Shown here: positions 8,338 to 17,499 of the stretch, in pieces
How positions within the stretch are numbered: position 1 is the stretch's first letter
How the letters are laid out: the number at the start of each line of letters is the position of its first letter
Assembly: GCA_902399975.1 (NCBI GenBank)
Contig: CABOHA010000002.1
Span: 1-64,000, forward strand
Direction: 5' to 3'
Length of the DNA stretch: 64,000 nt
From: Coriobacteriaceae bacterium
GTDB taxonomy: Bacteria > Actinomycetota > Coriobacteriia > Coriobacteriales > Coriobacteriaceae
Notes under the pieces: model-generated
What the model saw: only the letters and a program-made list of their open reading frames with translations
Told to the model about the DNA's origin: nothing
The model's database searches: none
Made by a program: the position numbers and the translations under genes

Positions 8338-8600
8338 TAGGCGATCTCGGCGCGAGCGGCCTCGATAGCGCGCGTGAGCTGATCGGCGCAAGAAGTATTC
8401 TTCATACCGCAGGTGTTACCAGCGAGAACCTCGATGACGCGATCGGCAGGAGCGCCCTCGACCAGCTTAGAGATAGCCTTGAGATTGCCGTTGCAGCCAC
8501 CGGTAAACTCGACGCCCACCACCTTGTTGCCGTCATCAGAAAGATCAAGGTGGATATTGCGAGTGCATACGCCCTGAGGCTTGTAATCAAAACTAATCAT
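8337..8600 (-). CDS. TSCPD domain protein (TIGR03905-like)
   Basis: 87 residues. The small single-domain form of the TSCPD family (named for the motif also found at the C-terminus of some vitamin-B12-dependent ribonucleotide reductases): GVCTRNIHLDL, VVGVEFTGGCNGNLKAISKLVEG, and GNTCGMKNTSCADQLTRAI. Conserved cysteines (near residues 12, 36, 64 and 70) suggest metal or nucleotide-related binding. AGAGGGG precedes the ATG. It is the first gene of a two-gene unit with the downstream Tat lipoprotein. The molecular role of free-standing TSCPD proteins is not established. Confidence 0.85.
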   Translation of the reverse strand: MISFDYKPQGVCTRNIHLDLSDDGNKVVGVEFTGGCNGNLKAISKLVEGAPADRVIEVLAGNTCGMKNTSCADQLTRAIEAARAEIA

Positions 8601-8713
8601 TGCATTCCCCTCTCGTAAAGCAATTTCAGACGTCTATTATCCCCGTCCGAACCGATAAAGTATCGCGGGCACCGATTCAACATTCCCCAATGCGCAAACC
8701 AGCGGCAGCAATA

Positions 8714-10513
8714 TTAGCAATCTGCTTCCCGAGCGTGGACTTTTCGTTTCTCTTGATACATGTTGTGGTCAGCGATGTGGTAAATCTCGGTCAGCGTATA
8801 ACCGGGTGCCTCTGCCGTCGCGACGCCAAACGACGCACTGACTGTCAGCACCTCATCGCTCGCAGCAGCAAGGCTGAGGCGAAGATCTTGCACTATTTCA
8901 CATGCGGATTCGCGATCGGTGTGAGGGCAAATCAGCAAGAACTCGTCGCCACCAATGCGCATAGGCACAAACTTCTCTCCTGCCGTTTGCCTCAATACAG
9001 ACGCCGTACGCCGTAGCAGCTCATCGCCCATTTCGTGACCGTAGAGATCGTTGGTACGCTTGAGGAAATTGCAGTCCATCATGATCACACTCACGGGCAG
9101 GGACTCGTTCACCAGGTCGTCGCCAAGGGACTCAAGGTAATTTCTATTGCGAAGTCTCGTCAGCTTATCCTGGAAAGAAAGCTCCTCGGCGCGCTTTGTC
9201 ATCGAGATGTTATGCGTCGCCACGACGACCGACTCCAGTCGACCCTGCTCATCGCGGCGCTGTGGAACAACCTGCAGCGAATACCACGTACCTCGGCAGT
9301 CTCGTACCTCGGCATCCAAGTACGGCACGCCCTCCATACGATCCCGAAGCGTCTTTATATCTAAGAGCTCCATGACCGCCTCGCGACTTTCGGGACTCAC
9401 AATGTCTCGGCAAACCGTTGCAAAAAAGTCATATGCCTCGGCGTGCTCGGCAAATATCTTCGCCACCGATGGCGACATGTTAATCCCCTCGATCTCAAGC
9501 GTGTCGAGATGCAACAGGAGGGTCGACTCATACGTGGTACTGATGGCATTGATGATGCCGAGCTGCTTGTCCTTTTCGGCCAAATTGCGACGATCGGCGA
9601 CGATACGCACCAACAGCACTACAACCAAAAACACCAGGAACGCCAGCACGCCGACAGCGATAAATGAAATCCTGCCCGACATGACCTCAGATTTGGGATA
9701 GAGCGCAAACAGGCGATAGTCCTCATACGCCGCACGCACGGCATACCAGGTACTTCCCCGATATTCGACACGTGTTAGACCTTCGTCTTTCCAATCAATT
9801 CCGCTATCGGCAAGAAGCCGGGCGAGAGCTATATCGACGGTCGAATCGTTTGAAGAAACGATTTGCGCATCGCGCATCACGAACACCGTTGGGCTCTGAT
9901 GGAATGTGTTGTTCACGAGCACGTCGGCGATCGTATACGAATAATCATCGGCGGGCTCGGGCGCAAGCGATCGATACCCCAGCGCTACGCCATCACCGTA
10001 CGGAACAACACTCACGGCAAAGTCGACATCTCGACGCTCAACGACCGTCGAGTAGGACACCTTGGAACCTCGATACATCGATGCGACCGACGAACAGGCA
10101 AGCTCCTCTCGCCACAGCATCAGCGGATCGCGACCGTCGATATCGTAATGAGCGGTCATATGGCCGTCGGCGTCCATGACCAACATTCCCGAAAGGTGCT
10201 CGGAATGGACGTACTCCTCGACACGATCATCGTTGACTTCAACGCGATCAGGCGGCAAGAACGTCGAAAACGACTCGAGCGCGGCATCCAAATTGTGCGT
10301 CGCCTCGGTTTTTCTTCCCTGTTCATATCGGTCATATTTTTCGCAGGCGTTTTTTAAAAACACCATGGTTTCCTGACCAAATCCAAGCGTTTTATCGAGG
10401 CAGCGGTGCGTGCCGACCACGTATAGCAGACCCAACAAGACAACGCTGGCCACAACGCAGATAGCCGCGGTGACTAATGCCTTTCGGCGCAAGCGGCGCT
10501 CATCATTTGTCAT
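8714..10513 (-). CDS. Membrane diguanylate cyclase (PAS-GGDEF)
   Basis: 599 residues. Helix 1 at about 12-34, an extracellular sensor region (35-280), helix 2 at about 281-304, a PAS-like domain (about 320-440) and a C-terminal GGDEF domain (about 445-595) with GGDEF at 521-525 and NDLYGHEMGDELL upstream. It should make cyclic di-GMP from two GTP. No RxxD inhibitory site is visible five residues before GGDEF, and there is no EAL or HD-GYP partner domain in it. Its ATG overlaps the stop of the upstream substrate-binding-protein gene by four bases (ATGA), strongly suggesting a joint function. Confidence 0.92.
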   Translation of the reverse strand: MTNDERRLRRKALVTAAICVVASVVLLGLLYVVGTHRCLDKTLGFGQETMVFLKNACEKYDRYEQGRKTEATHNLDAALESFSTFLPPDRVEVNDDRVEEYVHSEHLSGMLVMDADGHMTAHYDIDGRDPLMLWREELACSSVASMYRGSKVSYSTVVERRDVDFAVSVVPYGDGVALGYRSLAPEPADDYSYTIADVLVNNTFHQSPTVFVMRDAQIVSSNDSTVDIALARLLADSGIDWKDEGLTRVEYRGSTWYAVRAAYEDYRLFALYPKSEVMSGRISFIAVGVLAFLVFLVVVLLVRIVADRRNLAEKDKQLGIINAISTTYESTLLLHLDTLEIEGINMSPSVAKIFAEHAEAYDFFATVCRDIVSPESREAVMELLDIKTLRDRMEGVPYLDAEVRDCRGTWYSLQVVPQRRDEQGRLESVVVATHNISMTKRAEELSFQDKLTRLRNRNYLESLGDDLVNESLPVSVIMMDCNFLKRTNDLYGHEMGDELLRRTASVLRQTAGEKFVPMRIGGDEFLLICPHTDRESACEIVQDLRLSLAAASDEVLTVSASFGVATAEAPGYTLTEIYHIADHNMYQEKRKVHAREADC

Positions 10514-11382
10514 GATTCCGCTCCTTGCCCGTCCGTCGTCGCCCCTGCCTTGTACTTGCCCACAATGCGCTCAATCGTGCCATCTCGATCCATCTCGAAC
10601 AGCACGGTATTGAGGTTTTTGACGTACTCCCCCTCATAGCCGTCCTTAAACGCGACGCCAAGGTCAACCGTCATAACGTTGTCGGCAAACACGCGATAAA
10701 CACCGGGATACTGCGCGACGAGCCGGTCGAGCGATTGGACGTCCGCCATCCAACAGTCAACATGCCCCTTGACGAGGGCGGCTTTGCAGAGCTCGGCAGA
10801 GCCATATGATTTGATATGCACGTCCGACGAGATTTCCAGATCGCCTGCAAGCAATCGGCGTTCACTCACCGAACCGGCAATCACCGCAACAGTCTTGCTG
10901 CCATCGAGATACGCCAAGGACTTGATACCACTCGTTTTCTTGGTGGCAACCGAAACCGTCAAGGTTAGATACGGCTCAGTCCAGCAATACTCGTCTTCGC
11001 GATAACAGGGTGAATAGTCGCACCACAGGCAATCGATCTCGCCGTTTTTGAGCAGGCGGTCACGATCATTCCAAGATATGTCAATGAATTGCGGCTTGAT
11101 TCCCGCACGCTTGCAAGCCTCGCGGGCGATATCGATATCGATACCGGCGTAATCGCCCGTGGTATCGATATACACATAGGGATCGTTATCCGTAACGCCG
11201 ATTTTAAGTACCGGGAGATCTTTATCGGCTTCGCTCGATGAGGTAGAGCTGCTCCGAACGGTATACGTCAGGGCGACCGCACAAACGGCAACAAGGAGTA
11301 TGAGCACGGACGAGACGATGGCGCCTCGTTTGACACGTCTGGGCACACGGCTCTTTTCATCGAAACAGCAGATAAGGTTCAT
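10510..11382 (-). CDS. Membrane-anchored periplasmic-type substrate-binding protein
   Basis: 290 residues from the ATG at 11382. One N-terminal helix (about 20-42) followed by a bacterial family-3 solute-binding fold: LPVLKIGVTDNDPYVYIDTTGDYAGIDIDIAREACKRAGI is typical of amino-acid binding proteins, as is the late NLNTVLFEMDRDGTIERIVGKY. There is no lipobox and no permease or ATPase gene beside it. It is coupled by a 4-bp overlap to the diguanylate cyclase gene, so I infer a ligand sensor rather than a transporter part. A longer reading frame starting at 11439 runs through the purB terminator and is unlikely. Confidence 0.82.
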   Translation of the reverse strand: MNLICCFDEKSRVPRRVKRGAIVSSVLILLVAVCAVALTYTVRSSSTSSSEADKDLPVLKIGVTDNDPYVYIDTTGDYAGIDIDIAREACKRAGIKPQFIDISWNDRDRLLKNGEIDCLWCDYSPCYREDEYCWTEPYLTLTVSVATKKTSGIKSLAYLDGSKTVAVIAGSVSERRLLAGDLEISSDVHIKSYGSAELCKAALVKGHVDCWMADVQSLDRLVAQYPGVYRVFADNVMTVDLGVAFKDGYEGEYVKNLNTVLFEMDRDGTIERIVGKYKAGATTDGQGAES

Positions 11383-11410
11383 TTTATTACCAGGGGGCCA
11401 GTGCAACAGC

Positions 11411-11444
11411 GAAAAAAGCGCCTTGCCCAAGACGGGCAAGGCGC
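11411..11444 (-). terminator. Terminator of purB
   Basis: A perfect 11-bp stem (GCGCCTTGCCC with GGGCAAGGCGC) and TTTTTT on the minus strand, between purB and the substrate-binding-protein gene. Confidence 0.88.
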
Positions 11445-11487
11445 CAATGGTTGAAATGTATCCGTAAGCGGTCGAATTAGGTCAACC

Positions 11488-12834
11488 CTACTCGAAGCTC
11501 AGCTGCTCCAGGCGATCGAAGACCGTGTCGATACGGGTGAGGAAGTCCCACGGATCGAAGATCTCGTCGAGCTTCTCCTGGCTGACGGTGCAGCGCGGAT
11601 CGGCCTCGAGGCGCTCCTTAAAGGTGGGGCCAGAGACACAATCCTGCACCTCGTGCCAGGTGGCCATGGCATTTTCCTGCACGATAGCGTAAGCGTCCTC
11701 GCGGGTGATGCCCGTATCGACGAGGGCAAGCAGGACCTTGGAGGAGAAGATGAGGCCGCGAGTCTTGTTGAGGTTGGCCATCATGCGAGCCGGATACAGC
11801 TGCAGGCCGTCGATAACACGAATGAGGCACTGGAACATATGGTCAAGCGCGATGAAGCTATCTGCCTGGGCGACGCGCTCGGCAGAGGAGTGCGAAATGT
11901 CGCGCTCGTGCCACAGGGCGACGTTGTCAAAGGCGACCTGGGCGTTGGACTTCACGACGCGCGACAGGCCGCAGACCTTCTCCATGGTGATGGGGTTGCG
12001 CTTGTGCGGCATGGCGGAGCTGCCCTTTTGGCCCTTGCGGAAGGGCTCCTCGGCCTCGAGCGTATCGGTCTTCTGCAGGTTGCGGACCTCGGTCGCGATG
12101 CGCTCGCAGGTGGCCGCCGTAGTGGCAAGCACGCCGGCAAGGTAGGCATGGTGATCGCGGCTGATGACCTGCGTGGACAGCGGATCGTGGACCAGGCCCA
12201 GGTGCTCGCAGACGTACTCCTCGACGAACGGCTCGATGGAGCTGTAGGTGCCGACGGCACCGGAGATGGCACCGAAGGCAACATTCTTGCGAGCGTCCTC
12301 AAGACGATCGAGATCGCGCTTGAGCTCCCACGCCCAAGAGCCAAACTTCATACCGAAGGTCATCGGCTCGGCATGAATGCCGTGGGTGCGGCCGGCGCAG
12401 AGCGTATTGCGCTCCTCGAAGGCGCGGCGCTTGCAGATCACGCCGAGCTTCTTGACGTCCTCGATAATCAGGTCACACGCTTGAGTAAGCTGATAGCACA
12501 GAGCCGTATCACCCAGGTCGGAGCTGGTCATACCGTAGTGAACCCAGCGGCTAGGCTTGGGCTCGCCCTCGGGAACATCGGCGTCGATATATTCCTTCAT
12601 GTTGGTCAGGAAGGCGATGACATCGTGGCGCGTGACTTCCTCGATCTCGTCGACCTTTGCCTTCTCAAAGTTGGCATGGTCGCGGATCCACTGGGCTTCT
12701 TCTTTAGAAATGCCGATCTTGCCGAGCTCCGCCTGGGCCTCGCAGGCCAGGACCTCAATCTCCTGCCAAATGGCGTACTTGTTCTCGAGGGAGAAGATGT
12801 GTCCCATCTCCGGGCGGGTATAGCGATCGATCAT
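11488..12834 (-). CDS. purB: Adenylosuccinate lyase
   Basis: 448 residues. It cleaves SAICAR and adenylosuccinate, two steps of purine synthesis, releasing fumarate. Fumarase/aspartase superfamily features: MIDRYTRPEMGHIFSLENKY at the N-terminus, HYGMTSSDLGDTA, GRTHGIHAEPMTFG, and the family signature GSSAMPHKRNP near residue 280. The ATG at 12834 has AGGAG five bases upstream. The gene is monocistronic: repeats and tRNA-Gly lie upstream and a strong terminator follows. Confidence 0.96.
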   Translation of the reverse strand: MIDRYTRPEMGHIFSLENKYAIWQEIEVLACEAQAELGKIGISKEEAQWIRDHANFEKAKVDEIEEVTRHDVIAFLTNMKEYIDADVPEGEPKPSRWVHYGMTSSDLGDTALCYQLTQACDLIIEDVKKLGVICKRRAFEERNTLCAGRTHGIHAEPMTFGMKFGSWAWELKRDLDRLEDARKNVAFGAISGAVGTYSSIEPFVEEYVCEHLGLVHDPLSTQVISRDHHAYLAGVLATTAATCERIATEVRNLQKTDTLEAEEPFRKGQKGSSAMPHKRNPITMEKVCGLSRVVKSNAQVAFDNVALWHERDISHSSAERVAQADSFIALDHMFQCLIRVIDGLQLYPARMMANLNKTRGLIFSSKVLLALVDTGITREDAYAIVQENAMATWHEVQDCVSGPTFKERLEADPRCTVSQEKLDEIFDPWDFLTRIDTVFDRLEQLSFE

Positions 12835-12945
12835 AGCGGCTCCTTTTTGGTTATTGGCACGTTGGTCGTAACCCAACCATTGTACCGTGCGCGGGTGCGA
12901 GTATGGGCTGCAGGCATTAACCTAACATTTTGCCGCAAGAGCGGC

Positions 12946-13334
12946 CATGAGGACGTCCGCGTATTTGCTTCGCAAATCCGCACCGGCTGCGGCGACACAC
13001 CCGGACCTACGCCCATGCGCGGGCAAAATGGGTTGAATCCGACGCTCCCGAGGTCTCCCGTGCTCGGTGGAGCGGGCAACGGGACATCCGCGTATTTGCT
13101 TCGCAAATCCGCACCGGCTTCAGGCGGCATGTCCCGGTCCGGGGAAGCGGCGTTAACGTCGGTTGAATCCGCTTTTCCCAAAATCCGCCCTGGTCGATGG
13201 AGCGGGCAACGGGACATCCGCGTATTTGCTTCGCAAATCCGCACCGGCTGCGGTCGCCTATCGGCGACCTTGCCTGCTCGCTATAAACGCTTCGCGTTTA
13301 TTTAACGCTCGCACCCTGGCGGGTTCGAGTCCCG
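12946..13334. repeat. Array of tRNA-Gly 3'-end copies and hairpins
   Basis: No gene lies between purB and tRNA-Gly. A 33-bp core occurs identically three times, at 12956-12988, 13087-13119 and 13217-13249, each containing the hairpin ATTTGCTTCGCAAAT. Copies two and three are preceded by TGGAGCGGGCAACGGGAC (13068-13085 and 13198-13215), exactly the last 18 nt of tRNA-Gly including CCA. The array closes with a hairpin ATAAACGCTTCGCGTTTAT (about 13282-13300) and a T-arm copy in opposite orientation at 13319-13334. The same pieces, in simpler form, stand next to tRNA-Lys and tRNA-Ser. Confidence 0.8.
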
Positions 13335-13344
13335 GCACTTTATT

Positions 13345-13380
13345 GAAAAAAGCACGGCACCGTGATGGCGCCGTGCTTGT
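13345..13380 (-). terminator. Terminator of tRNA-Gly
   Basis: Stem AGCACGGCGCC paired with GGTGCCGTGCT, then TTTTTTC on the minus strand, ten bases downstream of tRNA-Gly. Confidence 0.8.
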
Positions 13381-13389
13381 GCTTTTTAC

Positions 13390-13464
13390 TGGAGCGGGCA
13401 ACGGGACTCGAACCCGCGAGTGTCAGCTTGGGAAGCTGATGCCTTACCACTTGGCGATGCCCGC
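13390..13464 (-). tRNA. tRNA-Gly (anticodon CCC)
   Basis: A 75-nt cloverleaf: acceptor GCGGGCA with TGCCCGC, anticodon stem TCAGC/GCTGA with loop TTCCCAA giving CCC, T-loop GTTCGAGTC, discriminator T and encoded CCA. Its last 18 nt recur twice downstream in the repeat array. Confidence 0.94.
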
Positions 13465-13761
13465 TTGTGTGTTGGCTAGTATAACGCGGTTGTCTTGTTC
13501 GATACAAGGGTGTCGATGCTTGTTTTAGCTGTGGAGAATCGTTTGAAAACTACGCCAATTGTGGAGATGAGGACCTTTGTCTTTCTTTCCTTACTATCTT
13601 TTACCTGCGCCTTTATCTGATTGTTGTATTTGAGCCCGGTTTGTCAGAAATCGGGCAAGCTTTTGGTCAGCTTCTGGTACTTACCCGCATGAACCATGGC
13701 GGTAGCCTCACCCCAAGCGCCGCGGCCTCCCCGTGCGGCGCACGAGGGATAAGGAGCAGCC

Positions 13762-16700
13762 ATGTCCAACGCACCCACGCACTCTGTCCACAGCGCAATC
13801 GCAACAGGTCCGCTGCTCCTGCTCCTCTTTTTTCTGATCGGCTGCTTGGCCCCAGAGGCCGCACTCGCCGTCGACGGGAGTGACGCCCTTAATTTCCGCA
13901 CCATAAGCGACGGTTGCGGCCCCTTCGGTGTCGGTAAATACGAGGCACAGGACACTTCGATTTCGTACTGCATGAATCAAGACTGCCCCGGTCCCAGCAA
14001 GCCGGGAGGACCATGGCGCACATATGACCAGGGCTGGACATGGCTCGATGACGAATTCGCCGCCATCGTCTGTCACGGATACCCCTCCAGTACATCCTTT
14101 GGCGGCCACAATCTGTCGCCCGATCTCGCCCGTGCCGCCACCCAGATTGCCGTGTGGATGCTCAACGGAACCACGCACCCCGACGGCACCTATTCGTATA
14201 CAAATAGCAAGGGAGTTGCCAGGAGCGGTAGGTTTTACGAAAACGCCGAAGCCGTAGCGGCTGCACGTTGGCTCTACGACAGCGCTAAGTCCGGATCCAT
14301 TAAGGCGGCCCCACATCGAGCCAGGCGTTATCACGGCCCGGTCTCGGGCGAGGGTCGACACCAGGACATGCTCTATGTTCTGCCCGCCGTCTCCGTATCT
14401 TTCCAAAAACAATCGTCCCAGGCTGACATCACCGCCGGTAACGACACCTACAGACTCGGTGGTGCAACCTTCGATATCTTTGAAAGTGCGGGCGATGCGC
14501 GGGTCGGCACTATCCAGATGGACGAAAACGGGCGTGCACAAGCAACACTTTTGCCCAATACGGTATATTACCTGGTCGAAACCAAAGCCCCGGCAGGCTA
14601 TATCCCTCGAGGCGACCGAATAGCCTTCACCACACAAAACAGCGGCGAACATGTCACTATCAACGAGCAGCCCGGCACCATCACCTTGCGTATTGCAAAA
14701 ATCGATGCCGCCACGAATGCCGGCGCCCAGGTTGGGGCGTCGCTTGCGAGCGCTGAATTCACCTGCGTCTCGCAATCCACTCCCGGCTGGACTCGCACCC
14801 TTACGACCGACGAAAACGGACGGGCGATCCTCAATGACGTTCCTCTGGGCACCTTTACCATCTATGAATCGAAAGCACCCGAGGGCTACCTGATTTCAAA
14901 CGACTGTTGGAGCTACACCGTCGGTGCCGAACAGCTCGGAGATACGGGCATCGTTGAGCTCGAAAGCCGTATTCCCAACACCCCCATCGCTTTTGACCTT
15001 GAAATCTCGAAGTTTAAGGACCATGGCGATAACGATGAGTCCGGCCTTGAGCAGCCGGCGGGAGGCGTCGTTTTTGAGGTTGTCAGCAATAGCTCCCAAC
15101 AAGTCGTCGGCACGTTGACCACAAACGTTTACGGCTTTGCCTCCACCAAAGACCAGCCCGAAGCGTGGTTTGGAGCAGGCAAGCGACCCGCCGGCGCTCA
15201 CGGTGCCATTCCCTACGACCGCGCGGGCTACACCATTCGCGAGGTCGCAGGAACGGTCCCTGAAGGATTTAAGCAAGCAGGGGAATGGGCCATCACAGCA
15301 GAGCAGACCGCAGACGGCGCCGAGCTTCAGTACATCATTGACAACCACGCCCTATCGACACACCTTCAAATCGTAAAGCGCGATGCTCAGACCGGCGGCA
15401 CCGTACCACTTGCCGGCTTTACGTTCCAGCTGCTCGATAGCCACCACGAGCCCGTCTCGCAAACATGTTGGTATCCGGCCCACAATGTAATGAATACCTT
15501 CACAACCGATACGGCCGGCGCCGTCACGCTGCCCGAATCACTTAATCCCGGAACATACTACGTGCACGAGGCATCGGCCAAGGAACCGTATCTGCGCGGA
15601 GAAGACCTAGAGATAACGATTCCCGCCGACAGGAATCTGACACCGGTCGCCGTCGCCTCGTTCTATGATGACGCCGCAACCGGAAGCATCGAAATCATTA
15701 AGACGGGTGCCGTAGATGGGCACGCCCTCGCTGGAGCCACGTTTGACATCCGCGCTGGCGGCGACATCGTACGAGCCGACGACAGCATCGTCGCCCTGGA
15801 TGGCGAAACCGTCGCCACCGTTACAACCGACGAACAGGGGCATGCACGAGTCAACCACCTTTCGCTGGGATGCGGTACCGCCACCTACGAGGTCGTCGAG
15901 ACACAAGCGCCCAAAGGTTATCTGCTCGACCCGACCCCACATACCGTGAAGTTGTCGTACGCTGATCAGCAAACACCCGTGATTGAAGTGCACCTTGACA
16001 TTTCCAACGACTACACCAAGCTCGATGTCTCCAAAGTCGACGCGTGCGGAGATCAGGAAGTGACAGGCGCCGAGCTTGTCCTCTGCGACTCCAATGGCAA
16101 CGAAATCGATTCTTGGACTTCATTCGGCAAACCGCACCGCATTGAGCACCTTTCACCCGGCACCTACACCTTGCGCGAAACGATGTCTCCGCGTACCTAC
16201 GACCTCGCCAAAGAGATAACGTTTGAAGTGAAGGCCACGGGAGAAGTTCAAACCATGGCAATGAAGGATACCCCCATCGAGATCAGGGGAAGCGTCGATA
16301 AGCGCCAAGAGATCGCACAGCCAGTCGTAAGCAAACTCGTTGCAAACGGCGACGGTAAAAACCGAGCCAAAGCACGGGCCAATACGCAAGGCACCTTCTG
16401 CTATACCATCGACGCCAAAAATGAGTCGAGCACCTGGGTCGACGAGTTGACCATCACCGACGACCTCGAGTGCGCCAAAGATGGCGCAGCGAAACTTGTT
16501 GCCGTTGAAACCCCTATTGCGGTCGGCGATCTAAACGGGCTGTGCAACGTGTGGTATCGAACGTCTCCGGCAGGAACAAGCGATACGGGCAAGCAGGTCA
16601 ATGCAACGCTTGACGACGGGCACAGCAATCCTTGGCTCGAAACGGAAGAGGTTACAAAGCTGCTGGGCAACGATGTGCGTCTCGTCGATTACGACGGGTG

Positions 16701-17193
16701 GCACCTATGGAAAGCAGATATCCCGACGGACAAGTCCGTCACGCTCGATACGAAAGAGATTGATCTTGCAGACAACGCCGTCATCACGGGCATCCGTTTT
16801 GAATACGGTGCGGCAGCCGCCGACTTTACAACCAGAAGCGAGGCGGGCTCTTGGACCCGGGATGACCTTAAAGACGAACACGACGATCTTGACGATGCCA
16901 AGGCGGCCCTTAACTCGGATGCCCGAGGCGCAGTCGTGCATATGCAGGCAAGGTCGTCCTATACGCCCCAAACCGCACTTGCCAACAGTGCGCGCGTCGA
17001 TCTTTGCCGCAACGGCGGTGGCGATAAACTCGAGGCGCATGACGAGGACCGCGTCATCCAACGATGCGCCCTGCCTCAGAACCTGCCGGCAACGGGATCT
17101 GCTACCATCGCCGCATGCATCACCGCACTCCTGACCTCGGGCACTGCAGCCATATGGTTCGCTCGCCTTAGGTCAGTCACAAGGAAGCGCTAG
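13762..17193 (+). CDS. LPXTG-anchored thioester/Cna-B surface adhesin
   Basis: 1143 residues. A hydrophobic export signal (about 14-36, ending ALA; it also contains LIGC) is followed by a region with SYC (Cys70) and TQIAVW (Gln128), the pair that forms the internal Cys-Gln thioester of class I thioester adhesins. Then come about six SpaA/Cna-B-like domains marked by ETKAPAGY, ESKAPEGY and ETQAPKGY, a longer unassigned domain (about 850-1090), and the sortase signal LPATG at 1108-1112 with a hydrophobic helix and a basic tail (RLRSVTRKR). It should be covalently fixed to the cell wall and could bind host surfaces covalently. ATAAGGAGCAGCC precedes the ATG. No sortase gene is in the window. Confidence 0.9.
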   Translation: MSNAPTHSVHSAIATGPLLLLLFFLIGCLAPEAALAVDGSDALNFRTISDGCGPFGVGKYEAQDTSISYCMNQDCPGPSKPGGPWRTYDQGWTWLDDEFAAIVCHGYPSSTSFGGHNLSPDLARAATQIAVWMLNGTTHPDGTYSYTNSKGVARSGRFYENAEAVAAARWLYDSAKSGSIKAAPHRARRYHGPVSGEGRHQDMLYVLPAVSVSFQKQSSQADITAGNDTYRLGGATFDIFESAGDARVGTIQMDENGRAQATLLPNTVYYLVETKAPAGYIPRGDRIAFTTQNSGEHVTINEQPGTITLRIAKIDAATNAGAQVGASLASAEFTCVSQSTPGWTRTLTTDENGRAILNDVPLGTFTIYESKAPEGYLISNDCWSYTVGAEQLGDTGIVELESRIPNTPIAFDLEISKFKDHGDNDESGLEQPAGGVVFEVVSNSSQQVVGTLTTNVYGFASTKDQPEAWFGAGKRPAGAHGAIPYDRAGYTIREVAGTVPEGFKQAGEWAITAEQTADGAELQYIIDNHALSTHLQIVKRDAQTGGTVPLAGFTFQLLDSHHEPVSQTCWYPAHNVMNTFTTDTAGAVTLPESLNPGTYYVHEASAKEPYLRGEDLEITIPADRNLTPVAVASFYDDAATGSIEIIKTGAVDGHALAGATFDIRAGGDIVRADDSIVALDGETVATVTTDEQGHARVNHLSLGCGTATYEVVETQAPKGYLLDPTPHTVKLSYADQQTPVIEVHLDISNDYTKLDVSKVDACGDQEVTGAELVLCDSNGNEIDSWTSFGKPHRIEHLSPGTYTLRETMSPRTYDLAKEITFEVKATGEVQTMAMKDTPIEIRGSVDKRQEIAQPVVSKLVANGDGKNRAKARANTQGTFCYTIDAKNESSTWVDELTITDDLECAKDGAAKLVAVETPIAVGDLNGLCNVWYRTSPAGTSDTGKQVNATLDDGHSNPWLETEEVTKLLGNDVRLVDYDGWHLWKADIPTDKSVTLDTKEIDLADNAVITGIRFEYGAAAADFTTRSEAGSWTRDDLKDEHDDLDDAKAALNSDARGAVVHMQARSSYTPQTALANSARVDLCRNGGGDKLEAHDEDRVIQRCALPQNLPATGSATIAACITALLTSGTAAIWFARLRSVTRKR

Positions 17194-17198
17194 CACGA

Positions 17199-17238
17199 TA
17201 AAAAGGCGGGCGAGCCAGTCTCCCGGCTCGCCCGCCTT
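17199..17238 (-). terminator. Terminator between the adhesin and the M28-like operon
   Basis: A perfect 14-bp stem (AAGGCGGGCGAGCC with GGCTCGCCCGCCTT). A T-run follows on the minus strand, so it mainly ends the leftward operon; the hairpin may also stop adhesin transcripts, though no T-run follows on that side. Confidence 0.8.
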
Positions 17239-17258
17239 GGGCATAAACGATGAATCGG

Positions 17259-17477
17259 CTATTCAGCAGATGACGAACCGCCATCGATGGCTGCCTGATC
17301 GGACTCGGAAATACCGTCGGCACCCAAACTTTGCTCTTGCTCCACCTCTTCGTTCATTGTTGTCTCGGGCGTCGAGCCCTTAACGCCAACGACATACGCG
17401 GCCCCAAAGCCCAATGCGATTGCGATCAGGGTCAAGATCAGATAGATGGGCCAATGGCGCTTGATGTACGAAAACAC
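17259..17477 (-). CDS. Small single-helix membrane protein
   Basis: 72 residues. The first 10 are basic, a membrane helix spans about 11-31 (YLILTLIAIALGFGAAYVVG) and the tail is acidic and Ser-rich, probably outside the cell. It follows the M28-like gene by 22 bases on the same strand and ends before a strong terminator, so it is the last gene of that transcript. No family recognised. It could be an accessory subunit of the upstream membrane protein, which is a guess from position only. Confidence 0.6.
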   Translation of the reverse strand: MFSYIKRHWPIYLILTLIAIALGFGAAYVVGVKGSTPETTMNEEVEQEQSLGADGISESDQAAIDGGSSSAE

Positions 17478-17499
17478 GCTGACTCCTTAGCGGATCTGT

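Noticed and set aside
11383..11439. Longer start of the binding-protein gene at 11439
   Set aside because: It runs through the stem of the purB terminator, and the peptide it adds does not look like a signal.
12950..13250. CRISPR array at the tRNA-Gly repeats
   Set aside because: There are only three copies, the intervals are unequal and partly tRNA-derived, and there is no cas gene in the window.
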